Below are positions 1-13,571 of a stretch of DNA of 64,000 bases, one piece after another. Source of the stretch: Apostichopus japonicus (Eukaryota; Echinodermata; Holothuroidea; Aspidochirotida; Stichopodidae); contig NC_092563.1 in the NCBI RefSeq assembly GCF_037975245.1, positions 10,879,001 through 10,943,000 on the forward strand, read 5' to 3'. How positions within the stretch are numbered: position 1 is the first letter of the stretch; each line of letters begins with the position of its first letter. Made by a program: the position numbers and the translations under genes. The notes below the pieces were generated by a model. It was not told the DNA's origin. It did not search any database and was given only the letters and a program-made list of their open reading frames with translations.

Positions 1-30
1 GAATGTTCGGTTCCGATCAATCGAATGTGC

Positions 31-52
31 GGTACCGATCAATCGAATGTGC
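31..52 (+). repeat. Reference 22-bp monomer matching the apparent consensus
   Basis: A copy with the most frequent base at each position, useful as a probe definition. It contains a KpnI/Acc65I site (GGTACC), a GATC, a TCGA and three CpG. Composition is 50 % GC (6 G, 5 C). The observed/expected CpG ratio of the consensus is about 2.2, calculated directly from these counts. Confidence 0.9.
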
Positions 53-3000
53 GGTACCGAACAATCGAATGTGCGGTACCGAACAATCGAATGTGCGGTA
101 CAGATAAATCGCATGTGCGATACCGATTAATGGAATGTTCGGTACCGATCAATCGAATGTTCGGTACCGATCAAGCGAATGTTCGGTACCGATCAATCGA
201 AAGTGCGGTACCGATCAATCGAATGTGCGGTACCGATCAATCGAGTTTGCGGTACCGAACAATCGAATGTGCGGTACCGATCAATCGAATGTGCGGTACC
301 GATAACACAAATTTGCGATACCGATCGATCGAATGTGCAGTACCGACCAATCGAATGTTCGGTTCCGATCAATCGAATGTGCGGTACCGATCAATCGAAT
401 GTGCGGTACCGAACAATCGAATGTGCGGTACCGAACAATCGAATGTGCGGTACAGATAAATCGCATGTGCGATACCGATTAATGGAATGTTCGGTACCGA
501 TCAATCGAATGTTCGGTACCGATAAATCGAATGTGCGGTACCGATCAATCGAAAGTTCGGTACCGATCAATGGAATGTTCGGTACCGATAATTCGAATGT
601 GCAGTAACGATCGATCAATCGAATGTGCGGTACCGAACAATTGAATTTGCGGTACCGATCAATCGAATGTTCGGTACCGATCAATGGAATGTTCGGTACC
701 GATAATTCGAATGTGCAGTAACGATCGATCAATCGAATGTGCGGTACCGAACAATTGAATTTGCGGTACCGATAAAATCAATGTGCGGTACCGATATATC
801 GAACATGCGGTACCGATCAATTCGAATTTGCGATACCGATCAATCGAATATTCGGGAACGATCAATCGAATGTGCGGTACCGATCAATCGTATGTGCGGT
901 ACCGATAAATGGAATGTGCGGTACCGAACAATCGAATGTGCGGTACAGATAAAATGCATGTGCGGTACCGATCGATCGAATGTGCGGTACCGATCAATCG
1001 AATTTGCGGTACCGATAAATCGAATGTGCGGTACCGATTAATCGAATGTGCGGTACCGATCAATCTAATGTTCGGTACCGATCAATCGAATGTTTGGTAC
1101 CGATAAAATGAATGTGCAGTAACGATCGATCAATCGAATGTGCGGTACCGTTCAATCGAATATGCGGTACCGATCAATCGAATATTCGGGAACGATCAAT
1201 CGAATGTGCGGTACCGATCAATCGTATGTGCGATACCGATCAAAAGAATGTGCAGTACCGATCATCGAATGTGCGGTACCGAACAATCGAATGTGCCATA
1301 CCAAACACTCGAATGTGCAGTACAGATCAATCGAATGTGCGATACCGAACGATCGAATATGCGGTACCGATCGATCGAATGTTCAGTACCGATCAATCGA
1401 ATGTTCGGTACCGAACAATCGAATGTTCGGTAGCGATCAATCGAATGTTCGGTACCGATCAATCGAATGTGCGGTACCGAACAATCGAATGTTCGGTACC
1501 GATAAATCGAATGTGCGGTACCGATATATCGAATGTGCGGCACCGATAAATCGAATGTGCGGTACCGATCAATCGAATGTGCGGTACCGATCAATCGAAT
1601 GTGCGGTACCGATCAATCGAATGTGCGGTACCGATCAATCGAATTAGCGGTACCGAACAATCGAATGTGCGGTACCGGTCAATCGATTGTGCGGTACCAA
1701 ACGATCGAATGTGCGGTACCGATAAAATGAATATGCGGTACCGATAGATCGAATGTTCAGTACCGATCAATCGAATGTTCGGTACCGATCAATCAAATGT
1801 TCGGTACCGATCAAGCGAATGTTCGGTACCGATCAATCGAAAGTGCGGTACCGATCAATCGAATGTGCGGTACCGATCAATCGAGTTTGCGGTACCGAAC
1901 AATCGAATGTGCGGTACCGATCAATCGAATGTGCGGTACCGATAACACAAATTTGCGATACCGATCGATCGAATGTGCAGTACCGATCAATCGAATGTTC
2001 GGTTCCGATCAATCGAATGTGCGGTACCGATCAATCGAATGTGCGGTACCGAACAATCGAATGTGCGGTACCGATCAATCGAATGTGCGGTACCGATAAC
2101 ACAAATTTGCGATACCGATCGATCGAATGTGCAGTACCGATCAATCGAATGTTCGGTTCCGATCAATCGAATGTGCGGTACCGATCAATCGAATGTGCGG
2201 TACCGAACAATCGAATGTGCGGTACCGAACAATCGAATGTGCGGTACAGATAAATCGCATGTGCGATACCGATTAATGGAATGTTCGGTACCGATCAATC
2301 GAATGTTCGGTACCGATCAAGCGAATGTTCGGTACCGATCAATCGAAAGTGCGGTACCGATCAATCGAATATGCGGTACCGATCAATCGAGTTTGCGGTC
2401 ATGAACAATCGAATGTGCGGTACCGATCAATCGAATGTGCGGTACCGATAACACAAATTTGCGATACCGATCGATCGAATGTGCAGTACCGACCAATCGA
2501 ATGTGCGGTACCGATCAATCGAATATGCGGTACCGATCAATCGAATGTGCGGTACCGAACAATCGAATGTGCGGTACCGAACAATCGAATGTGCGGTACA
2601 GATAAATCGCATGTGCGATACCGATTAATGGAATGTTCGGTACCGATCGATCGAATGTGCGGTACCGATAACACAAATTTGCGATACCGATCGATCGAAT
2701 GTGCAGTACCGATCAATCGAATGTTCGGTTCCGATCAATCGAATGTGCGGTACCGATCAATCGAATGTGCGGTACCGAACAATCGAATGTGCGGTACCGA
2801 ACAATCGAATGTGCGGTACAGATAAATCGCATGTGCGATACCGATTAATGGAATGTTCGGTACCGATCAATCGAATGTTCGGTACCGATCAAGCGAATGT
2901 TCGGTACCGATCAATCGAAAGTTCGGTACCGATCAATCGAATATGCGGTACCGATCAATCGAGTTTGCGGTCATGAACAATCGAATGTGCGGTACCGATC

Positions 3001-3204
3001 AATCGAATGTGCGGTACCGATAACACAAATTTGCGATACCGATCAATCGAATGTGCAGTACCGACCAATCGAATGTGCGGTACCGATCAATCGAATGTGC
3101 GGTACCGATCAATCGAATGTGCGGTACCGAACAATCGAATATGCGGTACCGAACAATCGAATGTGCGGTACAGATAAATCGCATGTGCGATACCGATTAA
3201 TGGA

Positions 3205-4958
3205 ATGTTCGGTACCGATCAATCGAAAGTGCGGTACCGATCAATCGAATATGCGGTACCGATCAATCGAGTTTGCGGTCATGAACAATCGAATGTGCGG
3301 TACCGATCAATCGAATGTGCGGTACCGATAACACAAATTTGCGATACCGATCGATCGAATGTGCAGTACCGACCAATCGAATGTTCGGTTCCGATCAATC
3401 GAATGTGCGGTACCGATCAATCGAATGTGCGGTACCGAACAATCGAATGTGCGGTACCGAACAATCGAATGTGCGGTACAGATAAATCGCATGTGCGATA
3501 CCGATTAATGGAATGTTCGGTACCGATCAATCGAATGTTCGGTACCGATAAATCGAATGTGCGGTACCGATCAATCGAAAGTTCGGTACCGATCAATGTA
3601 ATGTTCGGTACAGATAATTCGAATGTGCAGTAACGATCGATCAATCGAATGTGCGGTACCGAACAATTGAATTTGCGGTACCGATAAAATCAATGTGCGG
3701 TACCGATATATCGAATATGCGGTACCGATCAATTCGAATTTGCGATACCGATCAATCGAATATTCGGGAACGATCAATCGAATGTGCGGTACCGATCAAT
3801 CGTATGTGCGGTACCGATAAATGGAATGTGCGATACCGATCAATCGAATGTGCGATACCGATCAAAAGAATGTGCAGTACCGATCATCGAATGTGCGGTA
3901 CCGAACAATCGAATGTGCGGTACCGAACAATCGAATGTGCGGTACAGATAAATCGCATGTGCGATACCGATTAATGGAATGTTCGGTACCGATCGATCGA
4001 ATGTGCGGTACCGATAACACAAATTTGCGATACCGATCGATCGAATGTGCAGTACCGATCAATCGAATGTTCGGTTCCGATCGATCGAATGTGCGGTACC
4101 GATCAATCGAATGTGCGGTACCGAACAATCGAATGTGCGGTACCGAACAATCGAATGTGCGGTACAGATAAATCGCATGTGCGATACCGATTAATGGAAT
4201 GTTCGGTACCGATCAATCGAATGTTCGGTACCGATCAAGCGAATGTTCGGTACCGATCAATCGAAAGTGCGGTACCGATCAATCGAATATGCGGTACCGA
4301 TCAATCGAGTTTGCGGTCATGAACAATCGAATGTGCGGTACCGATCAATCGAATGTGCGGTACCGATAACACAAATTTGCGATACCGATCGATCGAATGT
4401 GCAGTACCGACCAATCGAATGTTCGGTTCCGATCAATCGAATGTGCGGTACCGATCAATCGAATGTGCGGTACCGAACAATCGAATGTGCGGTACCGAAC
4501 AATCGAATGTGCGGTACAGATAAATCGCATGTGCGATACCGATTAATGGAATGTTCGGTACCGATCAATCGAATGTTCGGTACCGATAAATCGAATGTGC
4601 GGTACCGATCAATCGAAAGTTCGGTACCGATCAATGTAATGTTCGGTACAGATAATTCGAATGTGCAGTAACGATCGATCAATCGAATGTGCGGTACCGA
4701 ACAATTGAATTTGCGGTACCGATAAAATCAATGTGCGGTACCGATATATCGAATATGCGGTACCGATCAATTCGAATTTGCGATACCGATCAATCGAATA
4801 TTCGGGAACGATCAATCGAATGTGCGGTACCGATCAATCGTATGTGCGGTACCGATAAATGGAATGTGCGATACCGATCAATCGAATGTGCGATACCGAT
4901 CAAAAGAATGTGCAGTACCGATCATCGAATGTGCGGTACCGAACAATCGAATGTGCGG
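3205..4958 (+). repeat. Tandem block duplication, offset 1,038 bp
   Basis: About 716 bp at 3205-3920 recurs at 4243-4958 with a constant offset of 1,038 bp and almost no differences. Diagnostic variants shared by both copies include GAGTTTGCGGTCATGAAC, the AACACAAATT monomer, GATCAATGTAATGTTCGG and GATCAATTCGAATTTGCG. A more diverged relative of the same cassette lies near 179-865. Offsets of 572 bp (2325 to 2897) and 308 bp (2897 to 3205) separate further copies of the same leading segment. Confidence 0.8.
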
Positions 4959-5259
4959 TACAGATAAAATGCATGTGCGGTACCGATCGATCGAATGTGC
5001 GGTACCGATCAATCGAATGTTCGGTACCGATAAATCGAATGTGCGGTACCGATTAATCGAATGTGCGGTACCGATCGATCTAATGTTCGGTACCGATCAA
5101 TCGAATGTTTGGTACCGATAAAATGAATGTGCAGTAACGATCGATCAATCGAATGTGCGGTACCGTTCAATCGAATATGCGGTACCGATCAATCGAATAT
5201 TCGGGAACGATCAATCGAATGTGCGATACCGATCAATCGAATGTGCGATACCGATCAAA

Positions 5260-8200
5260 AGAATGTGCAGTACCGAACAATCGAATGTGCCATACCAAAC
5301 ACTCGAATGTGCAGTACAGATCAATCGAATGTGCGATACCGAACGATCGAATATGCGGTACCGATCGATCGAATGTTCAGTACCGATCAATCGAATGTTC
5401 GGTACCGATCAATCGAATGTTCGGTAGCGATCAATCGAATGTTCGGTACCGATCAATCGAATGTGCGGTACCGAACAATCGAATGTGCGGTACCGATCAA
5501 TCGAAAGTGCGGTACCGATCAATCGAAAGTGCGGTACCGATCAATCGAATGTGTGGTACCGATCGATCGAGTTTGCGGTACCGATCAATCGAATGTGCGG
5601 TACCGATAACACAAATTTGCGATACCGATCGATCGAATGTGCAGTACCGACCAATCGAATGTTCGGTTCCGATCAATCGAATGTGCGGTACCGATCAATC
5701 GAATGTGCGGTACCGAACAATCGAATGTGCGGTACCGAACAATCGAATGTGCGGTACAGATAAATCGCATGTGCGATACCGATTAATAGAATGTTCGGTA
5801 CCGATCAATCGAATGTTCGGTACCGATAAATCGAATGTGCGGTACCGATCAATCGAATGTTCGGTACCGATCAATCGAATGTTCGGTACCGATAATTCGA
5901 ATGTGCAGTAACGATAGATCAATCGAATGTGCGGTACCGAACAATTGAATTTGCGGTACCGATAAAATCAATGTGCGGTACCGATATATCGAATATGCGG
6001 TACCGATCAATCGAATATTCGGTAACGATCAATCGAGTGTGCGGTACCGATCAATCGTATGTGCGGTACCGATAAATGGAATGTGCGATACCGATCAATC
6101 GAATGTGCCGTACCGAACAATCAAATGTGCGGTACCGAACAATCGAATGTGCGGTACAGATAAAATGGATGTGCGGTACCGATCGATCGAATGTGCGGTA
6201 CCGATCAATGGAATTTGCGGTACCGATAAATCGAATGTGCGGTACCGATTAATCGAATGTGCGGTACCGAATAATCGAATGTGCGGTACCGAACAATCGA
6301 ATGTGCGGTACAGATAAAATGGATGTGCGGTACCGATCGATCGAATGTGCGGTACCGATCAATGGAATTTGCGGTACCGATAAATCGAATGTGCGGTACC
6401 GATTAATCGAATGTGCGGTACCGATCAATCGAATGTTCGGTACCGATCAATTGAATGTTCGGTACCGTAAAATGAATGTGCAGTAACGATCGATCAATCG
6501 AATGTGCGGTACCGATCAATCGTATGTGCGGTACCGATAAATGGAATGTGCGATACCGATCAATCGAATGTGCGATTCCGATCAAAAGAATGTGCAGTAC
6601 CGATCATCGAATGTGCGGTACCGAACAATCGAATGTGCCATACCGAACAATCGAATGTGCAGTACAGATCAATCGAATGGGCGATACCGAACGGTCGAAT
6701 ATGCAGTACCGATAGATCGAATGTTCAGTACCGATCAATCGAATGTTCGGTACCGATCAATCGAATGTTCGGTACCGATCAATCGAATGTTCGGTACCGA
6801 TCAATCGAATGTGCGGTACCGATCAATCGTATGTGCGGTACCGATCAAAAGAATGTGCAGTACCGAACAATCGAATGTGCCATACCAAACACTCGAATGT
6901 GCAGTACAGATCAATCGAATGTGCGATACCGAACGATCGAATATGCGGTACCGATCGATCGAATGTTCAGTACCGATCAATCGAATGTTCGGTACCGATC
7001 AATCGAATGTTCGGTAGCGATCAATCGAATGTTCGGTACCGATCAATCGAATGTGCGGTACCGAACAATCGAATGTGCGGTACCGATCAATCGAAAGTGC
7101 GGTACCGATCAATCGAAAGTGCGGTACCGATCAATCGAATGTGTGGTACCGATCGATCGAGTTTGCGGTACAGATCAATCGAATGTGCGGTACCGATCAA
7201 ACGAATGTGCGGTACCGATAACACAAATTTGCGATACCGATCGATCGAATGTGCAGTACCGACCAATCGAATGTTCGGTTCCGATCAATCGAATGTGCGG
7301 TACCGATCGATCGAATGTGCAGTACCGACCAATCGAATGTTCGGTTCCGATCAATCGAATGTGCGGTACCGATCAATCGAATGTGCGGTACCGAACAATC
7401 GAATGTGCGGTACCGAACAATCGAATGTGCGGTACAGATAAATCGCATGTGCGATACCGATTAATAGAATGTTCGGTACCGATCAATCGAATGTTCGGTA
7501 CCGATAAATCGAATGTGCGGTACCGATCAATCGAATGTTCGGTACCGATCAATCGAATGTTCGGTACCGATAATTCGAATGTGCAGTAACGATAGATCAA
7601 TCGAATGTGCGGTACCGAACAATTGAATTTGCGGTACCGATAAAATCAATGTGCGGTACCGATATATCGAATATGCGGTACCGATCAATCGAATATTCGG
7701 TAACGATCAATCGAGTGTGCGGTACCGATCAATCGTATGTGCGGTACCGATAAATGGAATGTGCGATACCGATCAATCGAATGTGCCGTACCGAACAATC
7801 AAATGAGCGGTACCGATCAATCGAATGTTCGGTTCAGATCAATTCGAATTTGCGATACTGATCGATCGAATGTGCAGTACCGATAACACAAATTTGCGAT
7901 ACCGATCGATCGAATGTGCAGTACCGACCAGTCGAATGTTCGGTTCCGATCAATCGAATGTGCGGTACCGATCAATCGAATGTGCGGTACAGATAAAATG
8001 GATGTGCGGTACCGATCGATCGAATGTGCGGTACCGATCAATGGAATTTGCGGTACCGATAAATCGAATGTGCGGTACCGATTAATCGAATGTGCGGTAC
8101 CGATCAATCGAATGTTCGGTACCGATCAATTGAATGTTCGGTACCGTAAAATGAATGTGCAGTAACGATCGATCAATCGAATGTGCGGTACCGATCAATC

Positions 8201-8510
8201 GTATGTGCGGTACCGATAAATGGAATGTGCGATACCGATCAATCGAATGTGCGATTCCGATCAAAAGAATGTGCAGTACCGATCATCGAATGTGCGGTAC
8301 CGAACAATCGAATGTGCCATACCGAACAATCGAATGTGCAGTACAGATCAATCGAATGGGCGATACCGAACGGTCGAATATGCAGTACCGATAGATCGAA
8401 TGTTCAGTACCGATCAATCGAATGTTCGGTACCGATCAATCGAATGTTCGGTACCGATCAATCGAATGTTCGGTACCGATCAATCGAATGTGCGGTACCG
8501 ATCAATCGTA
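5260..8510 (+). repeat. Tandem block duplication, offset about 1,678-1,679 bp
   Basis: The segment 6303-6830 recurs at 7982-8509 with offset 1,679. Upstream, 5695-6110 recurs at 7373-7788 with offset 1,678. Part of the second copy carries an extra few monomers near 7240-7340, where the CGACCAATCG / GGTTCCGATC pair is repeated, so the offset there shifts from about 1,612 to 1,678. A further relative of 8183-8614 lies at 10012-10443 (offset 1,829) with more substitutions. Block boundaries are approximate because the flanks are the same satellite. Confidence 0.7.
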
Positions 8511-11500
8511 TGTGCGGTACCGATAAATGGAATGTGCGATACCGATCAATCGAATGTGCCGTACCGAACAATCAAATGTGCGGTACCTTTCAATCGAATG
8601 TGCGGTACCGATAATTCGAATTTGCGATACTGATCGATCGAATGTGCAGTACCGATCGATCGAATGTTCGGTACCGATCAATCAAATGTGCGGTACCGAA
8701 CAATCGAATGTGCGGTACCGATCAATCGATTGTGCGGTACCAAACAATCGAATGTGCGGTATCAATAAATCGAATGTGCGATACCGATCAATCGAATGTG
8801 CCGTACTGATATATCGAATATGCGGTACCGATCAATCGAATGTGCGATACCGAACAATCGAATGTTCGGTACCGATCAATCGAATACGCGGTACCGATCA
8901 ATCGAATATTCGGTACCGATCAATCGAATGTGCGGTACCGATCAATCGAATGTGCGGTACCGAACAATCGAATGTGCGGTACCGATCAATCAAATGTGCG
9001 GTACCGATAACACAAATTTGCGATACCGCTCGACCGAATGTGCAGTACCGATCAATCGAATGTTCGGTTCCGATCAATCGAATGTGCGGTACCGATCAAT
9101 CGAATGTGCGGTACCGAACAATCGAATGTGCGGTACCGAACAATCGAATGTGCGGTACAGATAAATCGCATGTGCGATACCGATTAATAGAATGTTCGGT
9201 ACCGATCAATCGAATGTTCGATACCGATAAATCGAATGTGCGGTACCGATCAATCGAAAGTTCGGTACCGATCATTCGAATGTTCGGTACCGATAATTCG
9301 AATGTGCAGTAACGATCGATCAATCGAATGTGCGGTACCGAACAATTGAATTTGCGGTACCGATAAAATCAATGTGCGGTACCGATATATCGAATATGCG
9401 GTACCGATCAATCGAATATTCGGTAACGATCAATCGAATGTGCGGTACCGATCAATCGTATGTGCGGTACCGATAAATTGAATGTGCGATACCGATCAAT
9501 CGAATGTGCGATACCGAACGATCGAATATGCGGTACCGATAGATCGAATGTTCAGTACCGATCAATCGAATGTTCGGTACCGATCAATCGAATGTTCGGT
9601 ACCGATCAATCGAATGTTCGGTACCGATCAATCGAATGTGCGGTACCGATCAATCGTATGTGCGGTACCGATAAATGGAATATGCGATACCGATCAATCG
9701 AATGTGCCGTACCGAACAATCAAATGTGCGGTACCTTTCAATCGAATGTGCGGTACCGATAATTCGAATTTGCGATACTGATCGATCGAATGTGCAGTAT
9801 TGATCGATCGAATGTTCGGTACCGATCAATCGATTGTGCGGTACCAAACAATCGAATGTGCGGTACCGATAAAATGAATGTCCGGTACAGATCGATCGAA
9901 TGTGCGATACCGAACAAGCGAATGTGCGGTACCGATCGATCGAATGTGCGGTACCGATAAATAGCATGTGCGATACCGATCAATCGAATATTCGGGAACG
10001 ATCAATCGAATGTGCGGTACCGATCAATCGTATGTGCGGTACCGATAAATGGAATGTGCGATACCGATCAATCGAATGTGCGATACCGATCAAAAGAATG
10101 TGCAGTACCGATCATCGAATGTGCGGTACCGAACAATCGAATGTGCCATACCGAACAATCGAATGTGCAGTACAGATCAATCGAATGTGCGATACCGAAC
10201 GATCGAATATGCGGTACCGATCGATCGAATGTTCAGTACCGATCAATCGAATGTTCGGTACCGATCAATCGAATGTTCGGTACCGATCAATCGAATGTTC
10301 GGTACCGATCAATCGAATGTGCGGTACCGATCAATCGTATGTGCGGTACCGATAAATGGAATATGCGATACCGATCAATCGAATGTGCCGTACCGAACAA
10401 TCAAATGTGCGGTACCTTTCAATCGAATGTGCGGTACCGATAATTCGAATTTGCGATACTGATCGATCGAATGTGCAGTACCGATCGATCGAATGTGCGG
10501 TACCGATCAATCAAATGTGCGGTACCGAACAATCGAATGTGCGGTACCGATCAATCGATTGTGCGGTACCAAACAATCGAATGTGCGGTAACGATCAATC
10601 GAATGTTCGGTACCGATCAATCGAATGTTCGGTACCGATATATCGAATGTGCGGCACCGATAAATCGAATGTGCGGTACCGATCAATCGAATGTTTGGTA
10701 CCGATCAATCGAATGTGCGGTACCGATCAATCGAATATGCGGTACCGATCAATCGAATGTGCGGTACCGATAATTCGAATGTGCAGTACCGATCAATCGA
10801 ATGTGCGGCACCGATAAATTGAATACGCGGTACCGATTAAATAAAGAAGCGGAACCGATCAATCGAATGTGCGCTACCTATCAATCGAATGTGCGGTACC
10901 GTGTAATCGTGTGTTCGGTAACGAACAATCGAATGTGCGATACCGAACAATCGAATGTGCGGTACCGATCGATCGAATGTGCGGTACCGATAAATCGAAT
11001 ACGCGGTACCGATCAATCGAATTTGCGGTACCGATCAATAAAATGTGCGGTACAGATAAATCGCATGTGCGATACCGATTAATAGAATGTTCGGTACCGA
11101 TCAATCGAATGTTCGGTACCGATATATCGAATGTGCGGTACCGATCAATCGAATGTTCGGTAACGATAGCGAATGTTCGATCCCGATCAATCGAATGTTC
11201 GGTACCGATAATTCGCATGTTCGGTACCGATAATTCGAATGTGCGGTACTGATCAATCGAATTTGCTGTACCGATCAATCATATGTGCGGTACCAATCAA
11301 TCGAATGTGCGGTACCGATAAATCGAATGAACGATACCGATCAATCGAATTAGCGGTACCGATCAATCGAATGTATGGTACCGATAATTCGAATGTGCGG
11401 TACCGATCAATCGAATGTTCGGTACCGAGCAATCGAATGTTCGGTATGGATATATCGAATGTGCGGTACCGATCAATCGAATGTTCGGTAACGATCATTC

Positions 11501-13571
11501 GAACGTTCGGTACCGATCAATCGAATGTTCGGTAACGATCATTCGAACGTTCGGTACCGATAATTAGAATGTGCGGTACTGATCAATCGAATGTGCCGTA
11601 TCGAACAATCAAATGAACGATACCGATCAATCGAATGTGCCGTATCGAACAATCAAATGTGCGGTACCGATCAATCGAATGTTCGGTTTAGATCAATCGA
11701 ATATTCGGTACCGATCAATCGAATGTGCGGTACCGATCAATCGAATGTGCGGTACCGAACAATCGAATGTGCCGTACAGAACAATCGAATGTGCGGTACC
11801 GATCAATCGAATGTGCGATCCTGATCAATCGAATGTTTATTACCGATCAATCGAATGTTTAGTACCGATCAATCGAATTAGCGGTACCGAACAATCGAAT
11901 GTGCGGTACCGATCAATCGATTGTGCGGTACCAAACAATCGAATGTGCGGTACCGATAAAATGAATGTTCGGTACAGATCGAACGAATGTGCGATACCGA
12001 ACAAGCGAATGTGCGGTACCGATCGATCGAATGTGCGGTACCGATAAATAGCATGTGCGATACCGATTAATTGAATCTACGGTACCGATCAATCGAATGT
12101 GCGGTACCGAACAATCGAATGTTCGGTACCGATCAATCGAATAAGCGGTACCGATCAATCGAATGTTCGGTACCGATCAATCGAATGTTCGGTACCGATC
12201 AATCGAATGTTCGGTACCGATATATCGAATGTGCGGCACCGATCAATCAAATATGCGGTACCGATAATTCGAATGTGCGGTACCGATAATTCGAATGTGC
12301 AGTACCGATCAATCGAATGTGCGGCACCGATAAATCGAATACGCGGTACCGATTAAATAAAGAAGCGGAACCGATCAATAGAATGTGCGGTACCGGTCAA
12401 TGTAATGCGCAGTACAGATTCATCGAATGTGCGGTACCGATAAAATCAGATGTTCGGTAATTTTCAATCGAATGTTCAGTACCGATCAATCGAATTTGCG
12501 GAACCGATGATTCGAATGTTCGGTACTGATAAATAGAGTATGCGGTACCAATCAATCGAACATGCTGTACCGATCAATCGAATGTTTGGTACTGATTAAT
12601 AGAATGTTCGGTACCTTTCAATCGAATGTTCAGTACCGATCAATCGAATGTGCGGAACCGATCAATCGAATGTGCCGTACCCATCAATCGAATGTGCCGT
12701 ATCAATAAATCGAATGTGCGATACCGAACAATCGAATATGCCGTACTGATCAATCGAATGTGCGGTACCGATCAATCGAATGTGCGATACCCATCAATCG
12801 AATGTTCGGTACCGATCAATCGAATACTCGGTACCGATCAATCGAATATTCGGTACCGATCAATCGAATGTGCGGTACCGTGCAATCGAGTGTTCGGTAA
12901 CGAACAATCGAATGTGCGTTACCGAACAATCGAATGTGCGGTACTGATCGATCGAATGTTCGGTACCGATAAATCGAATACGCGGTACCGATAATTCGAA
13001 TTTGCGATACCGATCGATCGAATGTGCAGTACCGATCGATCGAATGTTCGGTACCGATCAATCGAATGTGCGGTACCGAACAATCGAATGTGCGGTACCG
13101 ATCAATCCATTGTGCGGTACCAAACAATCGAATGTGCGGTACCGATAAAATGAATGTGCGGTACAGATCGATCGAATGTGCGATACGGAACAAGCGAATG
13201 TGCGGTACCGATCGATCGAATATGCGGTACCGATAAATAGCATGTGCGATATCGATTAATTGAATGTGCGGTACCGATCAATCGAATGTGCGGTACCGAT
13301 CAATCGAATGTGCGGTACCGATCAATCGAATTAGCGGTACAGAACAATCGAATGTGCGGTACCGATCAATCGATTGTGCGGTACCAAACGATCGAATGTG
13401 CGGTACCGATAAAATGAATATGCTGTACCGATCGATCGAATGTGCGCTACCGATCAATCGAATGTGCGGTACCATGCAATGGTGTGTTCGGTAACGAACA
13501 ATCGAATGTGCGATACCGAACAATCAAATGTGCGGTACCGATAAATCGAATGTCGGTTACCGTGCAATCGT

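Larger units (their letters stand above)
301..9026 (+). repeat. Local variant domain marked by the AACACAAATTTGCG monomer
   Basis: A derived monomer, GATAACACAAATTTGCG, occurs at about 301, 1941, 2095, 2447, 2667, 3019, 3327, 4013, 4365, 5605, 7217, 7882 and 9005. I did not see it further right. It is usually followed by GATCGATCGAATGTGCAG and a CGACCAATCG or CGATCAATCG monomer, so a multi-monomer cassette has been copied rather than single bases mutating independently. Beyond 9 kb a related but different variant (GATAATTCGAATTTGCG) takes its place. This marks a sub-domain homogenised separately from the rest of the array. Confidence 0.8.

Noticed and set aside
31-52. CENP-B box in the monomer
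   Set aside because: The minus strand has TTCGATTGATCGG, which resembles the start of the box (TTCG, four bases, A), but the required CGGG is displaced by one base and not present in the consensus.
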